From the NCBI RefSeq assembly GCF_017798165.1, contig NZ_CP059068.1, forward strand, positions 992,001-1,056,000: a DNA stretch of 64,000 nt, in the 5' to 3' direction. A model generated the notes under the pieces. That model ran no database searches and was not told the DNA's origin. It saw nothing but the letters and a program-made list of their open reading frames with translations. Position numbers and translations under genes: made by a program. How positions within the stretch are numbered: position 1 is the first letter of the stretch; each line of letters opens with the position of its first letter. This document shows positions 46,765 through 55,920 of the stretch, piece by piece. Source of the DNA: Rhodoferax sp. AJA081-3. Lineage in GTDB: Bacteria > Pseudomonadota > Gammaproteobacteria > Burkholderiales > Burkholderiaceae_C.

Positions 46765-47503
46765 GGGTTACCAATGGTACGAAGATGTAGCCTGCGCCAC
46801 GTACAGACTTCAGGATTTGCGGGTCTTCGGGGTCACTCTCGAGTTTCTTGCGCAGTCGTCCAATCTGGACGTCGATCGTGCGGTCAAATGGAGCGGCTTC
46901 ACGGCCTCGCGTTTGCTCCAAAAGAAAGTCTCGGGACAATACACGCCCTGGGCTCTTGGCAAAGGCACACAGCAGTTCGAATTCGCCGGTAGTCAGCGGT
47001 ACATGTTGACGATGCGGGTCGAGCAACCGACGTGCTGCAGTGTCCAGCTCCCAGCCAGCGAAGCTCAGTGCAGTACCTGCAGCGCTGGGTGTAGATTGTT
47101 CGGCAGGGGTCATGCGCCGCAAGACCGCCTTGATACGTGCCAACAATTCGCGCAAATCGAAGGGCTTTGTAACGTAGTCGTCCGCGCCGACCTCCAATCC
47201 AACCACTTTGTCAACTGCATCGCCACGGCCAGTAACAATAACCAGTCCACAGCGCCAATGCTCGCGCAACTGGCGCGCGATGGAAAAACCGTCCTCGCCA
47301 GGCAAACCCAGGTCCAGGAGCACCAAGATAGGTGGATCCGAGCGCATAAGGTCCATCAGCGCGCGGCCATTGTGCAGTTGGGTAACCCGATAGCCGTGGG
47401 GTTTCAGGTAGTTGGCCAGCAGCAGCGTAATGTCGGCCTCATCGTCGAGGACTGCTATATGGCCTGTAGCGGTCGCGGGCGCAATTGCCATTGGAGTTCT
47501 CAT
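46757..47503 (-). CDS. OmpR/PhoB-family response regulator
   Basis: Start 47503 (MRTPMAIAPATATGHIAVLD) gives 248 residues. The receiver has Asp20-Asp21, the phosphoacceptor Asp64 in LLDLGLPGEDG, and Lys in DDYVTKPFDLREL. A winged-helix output follows (LTTGEFELLCAFAKSPGRVL, IDVQIGRLRKKLESD, VRGAGYIF). It binds DNA as a dimer after phosphorylation. It is the first gene of the pair with the PAS-GAF kinase, and an AAGGG ribosome site precedes the ATG. Confidence 0.92.
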   Translation of the reverse strand: MRTPMAIAPATATGHIAVLDDEADITLLLANYLKPHGYRVTQLHNGRALMDLMRSDPPILVLLDLGLPGEDGFSIARQLREHWRCGLVIVTGRGDAVDKVVGLEVGADDYVTKPFDLRELLARIKAVLRRMTPAEQSTPSAAGTALSFAGWELDTAARRLLDPHRQHVPLTTGEFELLCAFAKSPGRVLSRDFLLEQTRGREAAPFDRTIDVQIGRLRKKLESDPEDPQILKSVRGAGYIFVPLVTHV

Positions 47504-47739
47504 CCCTTTAGCACCGTATTCAGTGCAATCGCAGTCTAGCAGAGGCACAGTAGTAAGGTCTTTATGGCCCAAGCTCCAGAAAGGTTGGTCGGCAACCCTT
47601 CGACCGGGACCCCTCACTAATATCGCACCGCCAAATTGACCGAAGCCAGCGCATCGCCTACAGTGCGCACAGGCACCCAGGCCTTAACCTGTTCTTGCCA
47701 AAGAATTAAGCACAACGGCCCTAGCAAAGAACATAAAAC

Positions 47740-49131
47740 ATGAGCAAACTGTCCCTACTCGACCTTGGTTTTTTCATCGCAGAGACCGAGGCCAGCCCCA
47801 AACACGTAGCCGGTTTGCTGATCTTCAAACGCCCACCCAAGTCCACGCCCGCGTTTGCCAAAAACCTGTTCAAGGAATACCTGGCCGCCAGTGATGTCAA
47901 GCCGCCGTTCAACCGGGTGATCCAGTTCACGATGGGCTCCTGGCCCTACTGGCAGCCGATCGAGAAGCTGGACATGTCGCAACACGTGTTCTTCCACACC
48001 ATGCCCAAGGGCGCCAACGACCGTGCCGCGCTGTACGCCTTTGTGTCCCAGCTGCACACTCCCATGTTGGACCGCAGCCGCCCGCTGTGGGAGGTGCATG
48101 TGATTGACGGCCTGCCAGACGGCAAGTTTGCGCTGTACCAGAAGATGCACCACGCCTATGCCGATGGTGTGACCATGGCGCGCTGGACGGCCGAGTGTTA
48201 TTCCACCTCCCCCACCGACATGGACCAGGTCCCGGTATGGACGCAAAAACACGGCGGCCACGGCGGCAGCCGCAGCGCCCGGGCCAAGCAGGAGCTGTTG
48301 CAGATGACCTGGAAAGAGGTGACCGGCAACACCCGGCGCTTCCTGGGCATTGGTCGCCTGGCCGCCATGCTGCTGCTGGAAAGTGTGAAGTTGACCAAAA
48401 ACGCCATCGCCCTGCCCTTTGTCTCCAGCGCCAAAACGCCATTGACGGGCCAGGTCACATCCGGCCGCCAGTTCGCCACCGCCGGTGTGTCCATGGAGCG
48501 GGTCAACGCCATCCGCACCCGCACCCGCTCTACCCTCAACCACATTGCGCTGACCTGCCTGGACGGCGCGCTGCGCCGCTACCTGCAAGACCAGGGTGTG
48601 GAGTTGCGCCGCCCCATCACGATCCAGATGCCCGTCAACCTGCGCAAAGAGGGCGAGAAAACGGCGGGCAACAAGATCGGCATCATCCAGGTGGAGCTGT
48701 CTCCCCCCACAGACGACCCCTATGTGCGCCTGCGCAACATTGGCTACAGCCTGCGCAATGTGCGCACCATGGTCGACAGCGTGGCGCCAGAGGCCATTGA
48801 GTCCTACACCATCATCACCGGCCTGGTGGCCCAGATTGCCGAGACACTCAAGCTCAGCAACAAGATGCCACCCATGGGCAACACGCTGGTGTCCAACGTG
48901 CCCGGCCCCAAGGAACACCTGTACATCAAGGGTGCCCGCATGGAAGAGATGCACCCCATCAGCACGCTGCCACCCAGCAATCTGCTGAACATCACGCTGT
49001 TCAGTTATGCGGGTGATCTGTTCTTTGGCCTGATTGCGACAGACGAACTACCCAACCTGGAGCGCCTGGGTGTGTATGTGGAAGAGGCCTTTGGTGAGCT
49101 GGAAGCCTCGGTGCGCGACGCGCACATGTAG
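47740..49131 (+). CDS. Wax ester synthase / diacylglycerol acyltransferase
   Basis: A 463-residue bifunctional acyltransferase of the WS/DGAT family. The catalytic motif HHxxxDG is seen as His137-His138-Ala-Tyr-Ala-Asp142-Gly. Other family landmarks are PLWEVHVIDGLPDGKFALY, the N-terminal LSLLDLGFFIAET, and the later SNVPGPKEHLYIKG with NITLFSYAGDLFFG. It esterifies acyl-CoA to fatty alcohol or diacylglycerol, making neutral storage lipid at the membrane. It is a single gene and converges on the safE-like gene with 12 bp between stops. Confidence 0.92.
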   Translation: MSKLSLLDLGFFIAETEASPKHVAGLLIFKRPPKSTPAFAKNLFKEYLAASDVKPPFNRVIQFTMGSWPYWQPIEKLDMSQHVFFHTMPKGANDRAALYAFVSQLHTPMLDRSRPLWEVHVIDGLPDGKFALYQKMHHAYADGVTMARWTAECYSTSPTDMDQVPVWTQKHGGHGGSRSARAKQELLQMTWKEVTGNTRRFLGIGRLAAMLLLESVKLTKNAIALPFVSSAKTPLTGQVTSGRQFATAGVSMERVNAIRTRTRSTLNHIALTCLDGALRRYLQDQGVELRRPITIQMPVNLRKEGEKTAGNKIGIIQVELSPPTDDPYVRLRNIGYSLRNVRTMVDSVAPEAIESYTIITGLVAQIAETLKLSNKMPPMGNTLVSNVPGPKEHLYIKGARMEEMHPISTLPPSNLLNITLFSYAGDLFFGLIATDELPNLERLGVYVEEAFGELEASVRDAHM

Positions 49132-49143
49132 AGCACGCTGGGG

Positions 49144-49833
49144 CTACGGCACCACACACCATGGCGCGGTGTTATGCGCCAGGGCCATCCATAAGGCCCA
49201 GCCCGAACTGGCTGCCAGCGCCACGCCTGCCAGGCGCACACCCCACTGCCCGCTGCCAGGGTGTGCGGGCGAGCCACGCAGGCGCAGCCAGAGCACGGGC
49301 CCCAAAAACAGGGTGACGCTGGTACCCAGCGCAAACAGCGCCATGACCATGGCTCCGCCCGCCACGCTACCCGCCAGCGCTGCGACCATCACCGCCGAAT
49401 ACAGCAAACCGCAGGGCAACAGCGCCCACAGGCTACCCAGCAGTAGGGGCGCACCCGCGCCACCCGTGCCGGCAAAAGACCGTGCGCGTGCCCAGACCTT
49501 GCGTGCCCCCTGCTCCAGCCACACCGGCTGGCGCGCCTGCACCAGCAGCACCATACCCAGCACAAAAGCCGCCACATGGAACAGCGACCACACTGGGCGC
49601 AGCGCGGCAGACTGCACGGCCAACCAGCCCAGGCCTTGTAACGACGCAGCCGCCAGACCACCCAGTACCGAATAACCTGCTATGCGCCCCACCTGGAAGA
49701 GCAATAGTGCCGATTGCTTGCGCGGGCCGGCCGCCTGGCCAATGCCCGCGCAGGCGGCGCCACACATGGCGACGCAATGCGGGCCGCCCACCAGGCCCAT
49801 CAGCAAGGCGGTGAGCGCCAGGGATGATTGCAT
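49144..49833 (-). CDS. SafE/TauE-like membrane protein of the cbb3 oxidase region
   Basis: A 229-residue protein with about six membrane helices. The N-terminal motif GGPHCVAMCGA is the cysteine signature of the DsbD-like 'sulfite exporter TauE/SafE' group, whose members lie near cbb3 oxidase and copper ATPase genes and probably help copper or thiol delivery. It follows hemN by 9 bp on the same strand, so it is probably cotranscribed from the FNR-controlled promoter. The exact activity is not established for this group. Confidence 0.8.
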   Translation of the reverse strand: MQSSLALTALLMGLVGGPHCVAMCGAACAGIGQAAGPRKQSALLLFQVGRIAGYSVLGGLAAASLQGLGWLAVQSAALRPVWSLFHVAAFVLGMVLLVQARQPVWLEQGARKVWARARSFAGTGGAGAPLLLGSLWALLPCGLLYSAVMVAALAGSVAGGAMVMALFALGTSVTLFLGPVLWLRLRGSPAHPGSGQWGVRLAGVALAASSGWALWMALAHNTAPWCVVP

Positions 49834-49842
49834 GCAGTGCTG

Positions 49843-51237
49843 TTAGATGATTTTTGAAAAGCGGGCCCGCGTACGGTCCGACTGCAAGTATCGGTCAAAC
49901 ACCATGGCCACGGCACGCACAAAAAACCATCCCTGTGGCGTCACCTCGATGCCGGACGCATCGATTTGGACCAGCCCCTGGTCTGCCAGCGGCTTCAACT
50001 CTTCCAGCTCCTTGGCGAAGTAGCTCCGAAAATCCAGCAAGTGGGCCGCTTCAACGGCATCAAAATCCAGTTGCCCCTGGCACATCAGGGCCATGATGAC
50101 GCAGCGGCGCACCAGGTCATCACGTGTCAGCGCCAGGCCACGTACCACGGGGAAACGTCCCTGGTCCAGAAAATCGCAATACTCCTCCATGGTCTTGGCG
50201 TTTTGGCTGTAGGTGGCGCCTATGCGGCCAATGGCCGACACGCCCAGGCCGATCAGGTCGCAATCGGGCTGGGTGCTGTAACCCTGGAAGTTGCGGTGCA
50301 GCCGCCCCTGGCGCTTGGCCACGGCCAGGGCATCGTCCGGCAAGGCAAAGTGGTCCATGCCCACATACACATAACCGGCCTTGCGAAAGGCCTCCAGCGA
50401 ACGCGACAACATGGACACTTTGGCACCGCCGCTGGGCAACTCCACAATCGCAATACGCCGCTGCGGCTTGAAACGCTCGGGCAGGTGGGCATAGGCGTAC
50501 AGCGCAATGCGGTCCGGGCGCAGGGCGTTGACCTGGGCCAGGGTGCGGTCAAACGACTCGGGGCTTTGGCGCGGCAGGCCGTAGATCAGGTCCACATTGA
50601 TGGACTCAAACCCCCGCGCCCGTGCGGCCTCTACCAGCGCAAACACCTGCTCCGCCGGTTGCACCCGGTGCACGGCTTTTTGCACCGCGGGGTCAAAGTC
50701 CTGCACACCAAAACTGAGCCGGTTAAAGCCCAGCGCGGCCAGGGTATCGAGGCGGGCTGCGTCCACCGTGCGGGGGTCTACCTCTATGGAGTACTCGCCC
50801 CCAGGTGCCAGGGTAAAGCTGCGGCGCAGCATGGCCATCAACTCGCCCAGCTCGGCGTCGTTCAGAAACGTGGGGCTCCCCCCGCCCAGGTGCAATTGGC
50901 TGATGGTCTGCCCCACGCCCAGGCGCTCGGTGTGCAGGTCTACCTCGCGGCTCAAATACCGCAGGTAGGGCGCGGCACGGTCGTGGTGCTTGGTGATGAT
51001 CTTGTTGCAGGCACAGTAGTAACACAGGGACTCACAAAACGGGATGTGCACATAAACCGACAAGGGCATGGGCCGCGCTACCACCCCGCTGCGCCGCTGG
51101 TCCAAGGCCCGCCCATAGTCTTCAGCCCCAAAGGCCTCCACAAAACGGTCAGCCGTGGGGTACGAGGTGTAACGTGGGCCGGGCACGTCAAACCTTTTCA
51201 GCATCTCGTCTGATACGGTTTCAGCGGCGAACGTCAT
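49843..51237 (-). CDS. hemN: Oxygen-independent coproporphyrinogen III dehydrogenase
   Basis: The start at 51237 (MTFAAETVSDEMLKRFD) with AGGAG upstream gives 464 residues; longer open frames upstream cross the fnr promoter and are not genes. The radical-SAM cluster cysteines are Cys68, Cys72 and Cys75 in HIPFCESLCYYCACN, with a conserved fourth Cys77. RYTSYPTADRF, LHLGGGSPTFL and GLGVSAIGRIGATYSQN are HemN landmarks. It makes protoporphyrinogen IX precursor without oxygen. A perfect FNR box (51292-51305) lies 55 bp upstream. Confidence 0.95.
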   Translation of the reverse strand: MTFAAETVSDEMLKRFDVPGPRYTSYPTADRFVEAFGAEDYGRALDQRRSGVVARPMPLSVYVHIPFCESLCYYCACNKIITKHHDRAAPYLRYLSREVDLHTERLGVGQTISQLHLGGGSPTFLNDAELGELMAMLRRSFTLAPGGEYSIEVDPRTVDAARLDTLAALGFNRLSFGVQDFDPAVQKAVHRVQPAEQVFALVEAARARGFESINVDLIYGLPRQSPESFDRTLAQVNALRPDRIALYAYAHLPERFKPQRRIAIVELPSGGAKVSMLSRSLEAFRKAGYVYVGMDHFALPDDALAVAKRQGRLHRNFQGYSTQPDCDLIGLGVSAIGRIGATYSQNAKTMEEYCDFLDQGRFPVVRGLALTRDDLVRRCVIMALMCQGQLDFDAVEAAHLLDFRSYFAKELEELKPLADQGLVQIDASGIEVTPQGWFFVRAVAMVFDRYLQSDRTRARFSKII

Positions 51238-51291
51238 ACAAAACTCCTGAACATATGGCCCGCACTGTGCGGGAAAATCGCCTGTGACAGC

Positions 51292-51305
51292 TTGATTTGC
51301 ATCAA
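51292..51305. promoter_or_regulatory. FNR/ANR box between hemN and fnr
   Basis: TTGATTTGCATCAA matches the consensus TTGAT-N4-ATCAA exactly. Its centre is 61 bp from the hemN ATG and 57 bp from the fnr ATG, allowing a -41.5 class II site for either gene. Confidence 0.82.
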
Positions 51306-51355
51306 AGACTTCGAATGTGAGTAAACTGGACCGAATCCGCACCTCTTTGCACCCC

Positions 51356-52141
51356 ATGCTTGACCACACCCCGCCATCGACACCGAGCCGCACCGATACG
51401 AAAGCCAAACCGACCATCGGAATAGCGGCACATTCCATCAAAATTGCATGCTCCAACTGCAATTTGCGTGAGTTGTGCATGCCCATGGGGCTAAGCCAGT
51501 CCGAGCTGGACCGCATCGACGAAGTGGTGGCCAGCCGGCGCAAGGTCAAACGTGGAGGTACGCTGTTTCGCAATGGCGAAAAGTTCACCAGCCTGTATGC
51601 CATTCGCACCGGCTTTTTCAAAACCTGTGTCACCACCGAAGACGGCCGCGACCAGGTGACGGGCTTTCAGATGGCCGGTGAAGTGATTGGCCTGGACGGT
51701 ATCGTCAACGATGTGCATACCTGTGATTCGGTCGCGCTGGAAGACGCCGAGGTCTGCGTCATGCCCTTTGACCGCATAGAAGAACTCTCACGCGAGGTGA
51801 ATGCGCTGCAGCACCATGTGCACAAGATCATGAGCCGTGAAATCGTCCGTGAGAACGGCGTCATGCTGCTGTTGGGCAGCATGCGGGCCGAAGAACGCCT
51901 AGCCGCCTTCCTGCTCAACCTGATGCAGCGGCTGCATGCGCGGGGGTTTTCACAGTCCGAGCTGGTGCTGCGTATGACACGCGAAGAAATCGGCAGTTAT
52001 ATGGGCCTGAAGCTCGAAACCGTCAGCCGCACCTTCTCCAAGTTTGTTGAAGACGGCATCATCGAAGTGAAGCAGCGCCAGATCCGCATCATCAATGGTG
52101 ATGCACTGCGCAATATCGTGAGCGCCCGGGCCGACTGCTAA
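51356..52141 (+). CDS. fnr: Oxygen-sensing transcriptional regulator FNR
   Basis: From the ATG at 51356 the product has 261 residues; a GTG at 51317 is an alternative. The cluster ligands are Cys32, Cys35 and Cys41 in ACSNCNLRELCMPMG plus Cys123 in NDVHTCDSV. A cNMP-type barrel, a dimer helix and the helix-turn-helix TREEIGSYMGLKLETVSRTF (with E-SR) follow. Holo-FNR activates genes for low-oxygen growth. It is divergent from hemN, with a shared FNR box, and its stop overlaps that of the convergent small membrane protein gene by two bases. It is the likely controller of the nearby FNR boxes. Confidence 0.94.
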   Translation: MLDHTPPSTPSRTDTKAKPTIGIAAHSIKIACSNCNLRELCMPMGLSQSELDRIDEVVASRRKVKRGGTLFRNGEKFTSLYAIRTGFFKTCVTTEDGRDQVTGFQMAGEVIGLDGIVNDVHTCDSVALEDAEVCVMPFDRIEELSREVNALQHHVHKIMSREIVRENGVMLLLGSMRAEERLAAFLLNLMQRLHARGFSQSELVLRMTREEIGSYMGLKLETVSRTFSKFVEDGIIEVKQRQIRIINGDALRNIVSARADC

Positions 52142-52374
52142 TCGTTCACCTCGGGCGACGACATGGCCAGCAGCACCGTCAGTCCGCCTGACACCGCGGT
52201 GATGGCCCAGAACACAAAAAAAGCGGCGGTGTAAATCGCCTGGCGTGACCACTCCAGTGGGGCACCAAACCAATGGATGTCTTGCGGGTCTACCATGGCA
52301 AAAACCAGCACCTCTAGCACACCGGCCATCAAAAAGGCGGGCCACACAACCCACATCAGGCGTTGCTGCAACAT
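52138..52374 (-). CDS. Small two-helix membrane protein at the end of the cco operon
   Basis: A 78-residue protein with two predicted membrane helices (MWVVWPAFLMAGVLEVLVFA and AAFFVFWAITAVSGGLTVLL). A short charged region between them contains DPQDIHWFG. I do not recognise a named family. It starts 6 bp after ccoH on the same strand, so it is probably an accessory of cbb3 oxidase assembly. Its TAG stop overlaps the TAA stop of the convergent fnr gene. Confidence 0.75.
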   Translation of the reverse strand: MLQQRLMWVVWPAFLMAGVLEVLVFAMVDPQDIHWFGAPLEWSRQAIYTAAFFVFWAITAVSGGLTVLLAMSSPEVND

Positions 52375-52380
52375 GGCGGT

Positions 52381-52653
52381 TTACTGGGGTGCCTTCACAC
52401 CGGTAGCGGCATGGTTGCGGGCCTCTTTGGCGGGCGCCAGGCTGGCCGGGTTGTCACTCAGCGTCTTGTTGATGGCCAGGCCCTTGCGGTAATAGTCTTC
52501 GTCCACCACCGGGTCCTGGCCCACGATGGCCAGATAGGCTGTGATAAACGAAGCCACCACCACCAGAACCGGTCCTGCAATCACCAACCACACATGGCCG
52601 TAACGCCACCAGGGGCGCGACTCGGTGGCGGGGGTCATATTGGTGTGCTGCAT
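52381..52653 (-). CDS. ccoH: cbb3 oxidase assembly protein FixH/CcoH
   Basis: The start at 52653 has GGAGG four bases upstream, giving about 90 residues. One membrane helix (VWLVIAGPVLVVVASFITAY) is followed by the FixH signature DPVVDEDYYRKGLAINKTL. FixH/CcoH stabilises cbb3 oxidase subunits during assembly. It lies 23 bp downstream of ccoG on the same strand. Confidence 0.88.
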   Translation of the reverse strand: MQHTNMTPATESRPWWRYGHVWLVIAGPVLVVVASFITAYLAIVGQDPVVDEDYYRKGLAINKTLSDNPASLAPAKEARNHAATGVKAPQ

Positions 52654-52676
52654 AGAGCCTCCTGCAGGGTTAAACA

Positions 52677-54143
52677 TTAACGGGGAACAATAAAAACGGA
52701 CTTCTCGACCACACGGCCCAAGGACGCAGGGCCGGTTATCACAAAATGGATGGTATGCGAGCCCGGGGCCGCAGCATCGGGTGGCAGTTGCAAGCGTACG
52801 GCGACCCAGCGGGCCTGGGTGGAGTCGATGCTGACATCCTTGTCGGACACCACCACCAGCCCAGGCAATCCCTCAACCCCGATGCTGAAGTCTTGTGCGG
52901 CCTCGGTGGCGTTCATGATCTGCAGCCGGTACACGTTCTCAATACGGCCGGCCTCCACCATGCGGGCCAGCATGCCACGGTCACGCACCACATCCACCTT
53001 GAACGGGGTGCGCATGGCAAGGCTCACCACCATGGCCAGCACAACCGTGCCCAAAATGGCCGAATAAATCAGCACGCGGGGGCGCAACACATGGCGCAGG
53101 GTCTGGGCCTTGGTCCAGTGCTGGTTGACGGCGTTTTGGGTGGAGTACTTGATGAGGCCTGGCGCGTACCCCATCTTGTCCATAACACCGTCGCACACAT
53201 CGGCACAGGCACCACAGCCAATACATTCGTACTGCAGCCCGTCACGTATGTCGATGCCGGTGGGACACACCTGCACACACAGGCTGCAGTTGACACAGGC
53301 GCCCAGATTCAGGGTCAAGGGGTCAGCCTTGCGCGATCGGGCACCACGCGGCTCCCCACGCTCTTCGTCGTAGGTGACGATCAGCGTGTCCTTGTCAAAC
53401 ATGGCGCTCTGGAAGCGCGCATAGGGGCACATGTGCAGACACACCTGTTCACGCATGAAGCCCGCGTTGCCATACGTGGCAAATGCATAAAAGATAGACC
53501 AGAACACTTCCCAGGTGCCCATCTTCAGCTGAACAAACGCACCTGCCAGCTCGTGTATGGGGGTGAAATAACCCACAAAGGTAAAACCAGTCCATGCCGC
53601 CAATACAAGCCACAGAAAATGCTTGGCCGATTTACGCAGCAACCAATCCGCATTGCGCGGGCCACTATCCCGCCGCATACGGGCAGATCGGTCACCCTCG
53701 GTCTTTTTCTCCAGCCACAGAAACATCTCGGTATAGACCGTCTGGGGGCAGGCATAACCACACCACAAACGCCCTGCCACCGCCGTGAACAGAAACAATG
53801 AAAACGCCGAGATGACCAGAAGTCCCGTCAGGTAAATAAAGTCCTGCGGGTACAACACCAGGCCAAAGATGTAAAACCGCCGCGCGCCCAGGTCAAACAG
53901 CACGGCCTGGCGCTGGCCCCACTCCAGCCAGGGCAAGCCGTAAAACACCAGTTGGGTCAGAAACACCATGCCCCAGCGCCAATTTGAGAAAAAACCCGAG
54001 ACGCTGCGCGGGTAGATCTTCTGGTGCGCCTCGTACAGCGACACCATCTCCGCGTCGGCTCCCGCTGGGGGAGCTATGGGGCTCTTGTCCTTTGACGCCG
54101 CAATGTGGATGACCTTGCGGGGCGTGGCGGCGGTATCGTCCAA
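52677..54143 (-). CDS. ccoG: cbb3 oxidase accessory iron-sulfur protein CcoG/FixG
   Basis: A 488-residue membrane ferredoxin. N-terminal helices include the motif AGRLWCGYACPQTVYTEMF. Two ferredoxin clusters follow, CVNCSLCVQVCPTGID and CIGCGACADVCDGVMDK. A periplasmic Ig-like C-terminal domain ends the protein. In other bacteria CcoG acts as a copper reductase for cbb3 assembly. The start is TTG at 54143, because no ATG is available before residue 33; the N-terminus up to PPAGADAEMVSLYEAHQKIY looks genuine. It follows ccoP by 24 bp. Confidence 0.92.
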   Translation of the reverse strand: MDDTAATPRKVIHIAASKDKSPIAPPAGADAEMVSLYEAHQKIYPRSVSGFFSNWRWGMVFLTQLVFYGLPWLEWGQRQAVLFDLGARRFYIFGLVLYPQDFIYLTGLLVISAFSLFLFTAVAGRLWCGYACPQTVYTEMFLWLEKKTEGDRSARMRRDSGPRNADWLLRKSAKHFLWLVLAAWTGFTFVGYFTPIHELAGAFVQLKMGTWEVFWSIFYAFATYGNAGFMREQVCLHMCPYARFQSAMFDKDTLIVTYDEERGEPRGARSRKADPLTLNLGACVNCSLCVQVCPTGIDIRDGLQYECIGCGACADVCDGVMDKMGYAPGLIKYSTQNAVNQHWTKAQTLRHVLRPRVLIYSAILGTVVLAMVVSLAMRTPFKVDVVRDRGMLARMVEAGRIENVYRLQIMNATEAAQDFSIGVEGLPGLVVVSDKDVSIDSTQARWVAVRLQLPPDAAAPGSHTIHFVITGPASLGRVVEKSVFIVPR

Positions 54144-54167
54144 ATCCTGTGTCTTTCTGGCGGGTGT

Positions 54168-55082
54168 TTACTTGGGTTTGGCGCTGTTGTTCGACAGGCC
54201 CCACACATACGACGCCAATACCTGGATCTGGCTGGCATTCAGGCGGTCGGCCTGGGCCGGCATCTGGTTGACCTTGCCATTGTTGACCATTGCGGCGATA
54301 GCGTTTTCGCCAAAGCCGTGCAGCCAGATGTCGTCCGTGAGGTTGGGGGCGCCCAGGGCCTGGTTGCCCTTGCCATCCATGCCGTGACAGGCTGCGCAGG
54401 CCATGAACTTCTCTTTGCCCAGGGCGGCACGCACCGAATCGTTGGGGCTTTTGGACAGGCCCAACACATAGTTGGCCAGATTCTTGACGTCTTCACCATT
54501 GCCCACGGCAGCACCCATGGGGGGCATGTTGCCAGCGCGGCCCAGTGTGATGGACTCCTTGATCTTGTCGGGCGCACCACCGTATAGCCAATCGCCGTCC
54601 GTCAAATTGGGGATGCCTTTAGCACCGCGGGCGTCCGAACCGTGGCATTGCGAACAGTTGTTCATGAACAAGCGCTCGCCAATGGCCTGGGCCTGCGGGT
54701 CCCGTGCAATATCTTCCGGAGTCATGGCAGCAAACTTGGCGTACAGGGGAGCGGTTTCACGCTCACCCGCGGCAACCTCGGCTTGGAGCGCACCCACCTG
54801 CGTCCAGCCCAGCTTGCCGGCGTAGCTGCCCAAACCGGGGTAGAGGACCAAGTAGGCCAAGGCAAACACAATCGTGATGACAAACAACCAGGCCCACCAG
54901 CGTGGCAGCGGGTTGTTCATCTCACGCAGATCGCCATCCCACACGTGGCCGGTGGTGTTGTCATCGGCTGTCATGGCACGTGCCTTGCCACTGAACCACA
55001 GAAGCAGCAGGCACGCCAGTATGCTCACCACGGTGATACCGGCTACATAAATCGACCAGAAGTCGCTTGTAAAGTCGCTCAT
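54168..55082 (-). CDS. ccoP: cbb3 cytochrome c oxidase subunit III (diheme)
   Basis: A 304-residue membrane-anchored diheme cytochrome c. Two N-terminal helices are followed by heme motifs Cys143-Ser-Gln-Cys146-His and Cys229-Ala-Ala-Cys232-His. Distal methionine candidates are in GNMPPMG and VNQMPAQ. It passes electrons from cytochrome c to CcoO and CcoN in the periplasm. The order ccoN-ccoO-ccoQ-ccoP is standard, and ccoG follows. Confidence 0.95.
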   Translation of the reverse strand: MSDFTSDFWSIYVAGITVVSILACLLLLWFSGKARAMTADDNTTGHVWDGDLREMNNPLPRWWAWLFVITIVFALAYLVLYPGLGSYAGKLGWTQVGALQAEVAAGERETAPLYAKFAAMTPEDIARDPQAQAIGERLFMNNCSQCHGSDARGAKGIPNLTDGDWLYGGAPDKIKESITLGRAGNMPPMGAAVGNGEDVKNLANYVLGLSKSPNDSVRAALGKEKFMACAACHGMDGKGNQALGAPNLTDDIWLHGFGENAIAAMVNNGKVNQMPAQADRLNASQIQVLASYVWGLSNNSAKPK

Positions 55083-55104
55083 TTTCTAATCCTTCTGGCT
55101 GGGT

Positions 55105-55248
55105 TCAGTCCTGCTCGAACGGCAGTTTTGCGGCTTCAGAAAAGTCGTCTGCGCGGCGCTTGGACCAAGCCCACCACACAATGCCAATGAAAGTCACAAA
55201 GCTGGCCACGGTGGCGGCGGACCGCAGGGTGTTGATGTCGAGTTCCAT
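55105..55248 (-). CDS. ccoQ: cbb3 oxidase small subunit CcoQ/FixQ
   Basis: A 47-residue protein starting MELDINTLRSAATVASFVTF. One membrane helix (VASFVTFIGIVWWAWS) is followed by the charged tail KRRADDFSEAAKLPF, the usual CcoQ pattern. It stabilises the oxidase complex. It lies 17 bp after ccoO and 22 bp before ccoP. Confidence 0.92.
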   Translation of the reverse strand: MELDINTLRSAATVASFVTFIGIVWWAWSKRRADDFSEAAKLPFEQD

Positions 55249-55265
55249 AGTCCAATCCTTGGTTG

Positions 55266-55892
55266 TTATTTCAGGGCCAGGCCCAGCACCTGCAAATAGG
55301 CGATGGTGGCGTCCAGCTCGGTTTTGCCCTTGACATCGTCTGCCGCGCTGGCAATCTGCGCGTCGGTGTAGGGCACACCCACCGTGCGCAGGGCCTTCAT
55401 GCGGCTGGCCATGCCGGCGGCATCGACTGGTGCTTTCTCCAGCCAGGGGTAGGCCGGCATGTTCGATTCGGGCACCAAGTCACGCGGGCTGATCAGGTGG
55501 GTGCGGTGCCAGTCATCGCTGTACTTGCCGCCCACGCGCGCCAGATCAGGCCCGGTGCGCTTGCTGCCCCACTGGAACGGGTGGTCGTACACCGACTCGC
55601 CCGCCACGGAGTAGTGGCCATACCGCAGCGTCTCGGACCGGAAGGGGCGGATCATCTGCGAGTGGCAGTTGTAGCAGCCCTCGCGGATGTAGACATCACG
55701 CCCCGCCAGTTGCAAGGCGGTGTAGGGCTGTATGCCTTTGATCGGCTCGGTGGTGGACTTCTGGAAGAACAGCGGAACAATTTCCACCATACCACCCACC
55801 AGCAGCACCAGCAGGATCAGCACAATCATCAGGAAGTTGTTGGTCTCGATCTTTTCGTGCGAGAACGGAGAGTTTTCGTTGTTGTTAGCCAT
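55266..55892 (-). CDS. ccoO: cbb3 cytochrome c oxidase subunit II (monoheme)
   Basis: A 208-residue membrane cytochrome c with one N-terminal helix ([20 protein letters not shown]). The heme motif is Cys73-Tyr-Asn-Cys76-His in [19 protein letters not shown]. The sequence [20 protein letters not shown] is typical of CcoO. It relays electrons to the catalytic subunit. It is the second gene of the cco operon. Confidence 0.95.
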   Translation of the reverse strand: MANNNENSPFSHEKIETNNFLMIVLILLVLLVGGMVEIVPLFFQKSTTEPIKGIQPYTALQLAGRDVYIREGCYNCHSQMIRPFRSETLRYGHYSVAGESVYDHPFQWGSKRTGPDLARVGGKYSDDWHRTHLISPRDLVPESNMPAYPWLEKAPVDAAGMASRMKALRTVGVPYTDAQIASAADDVKGKTELDATIAYLQVLGLALK

Positions 55893-55920
55893 GGTTTTTC
55901 CTAATCACTAATGCATTCGC

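Noticed and set aside
51238..51636. N-terminal extension of hemN
   Set aside because: It runs antisense through the fnr 5' region and the FNR box. The start at 51237 has a ribosome site and the family N-terminus.
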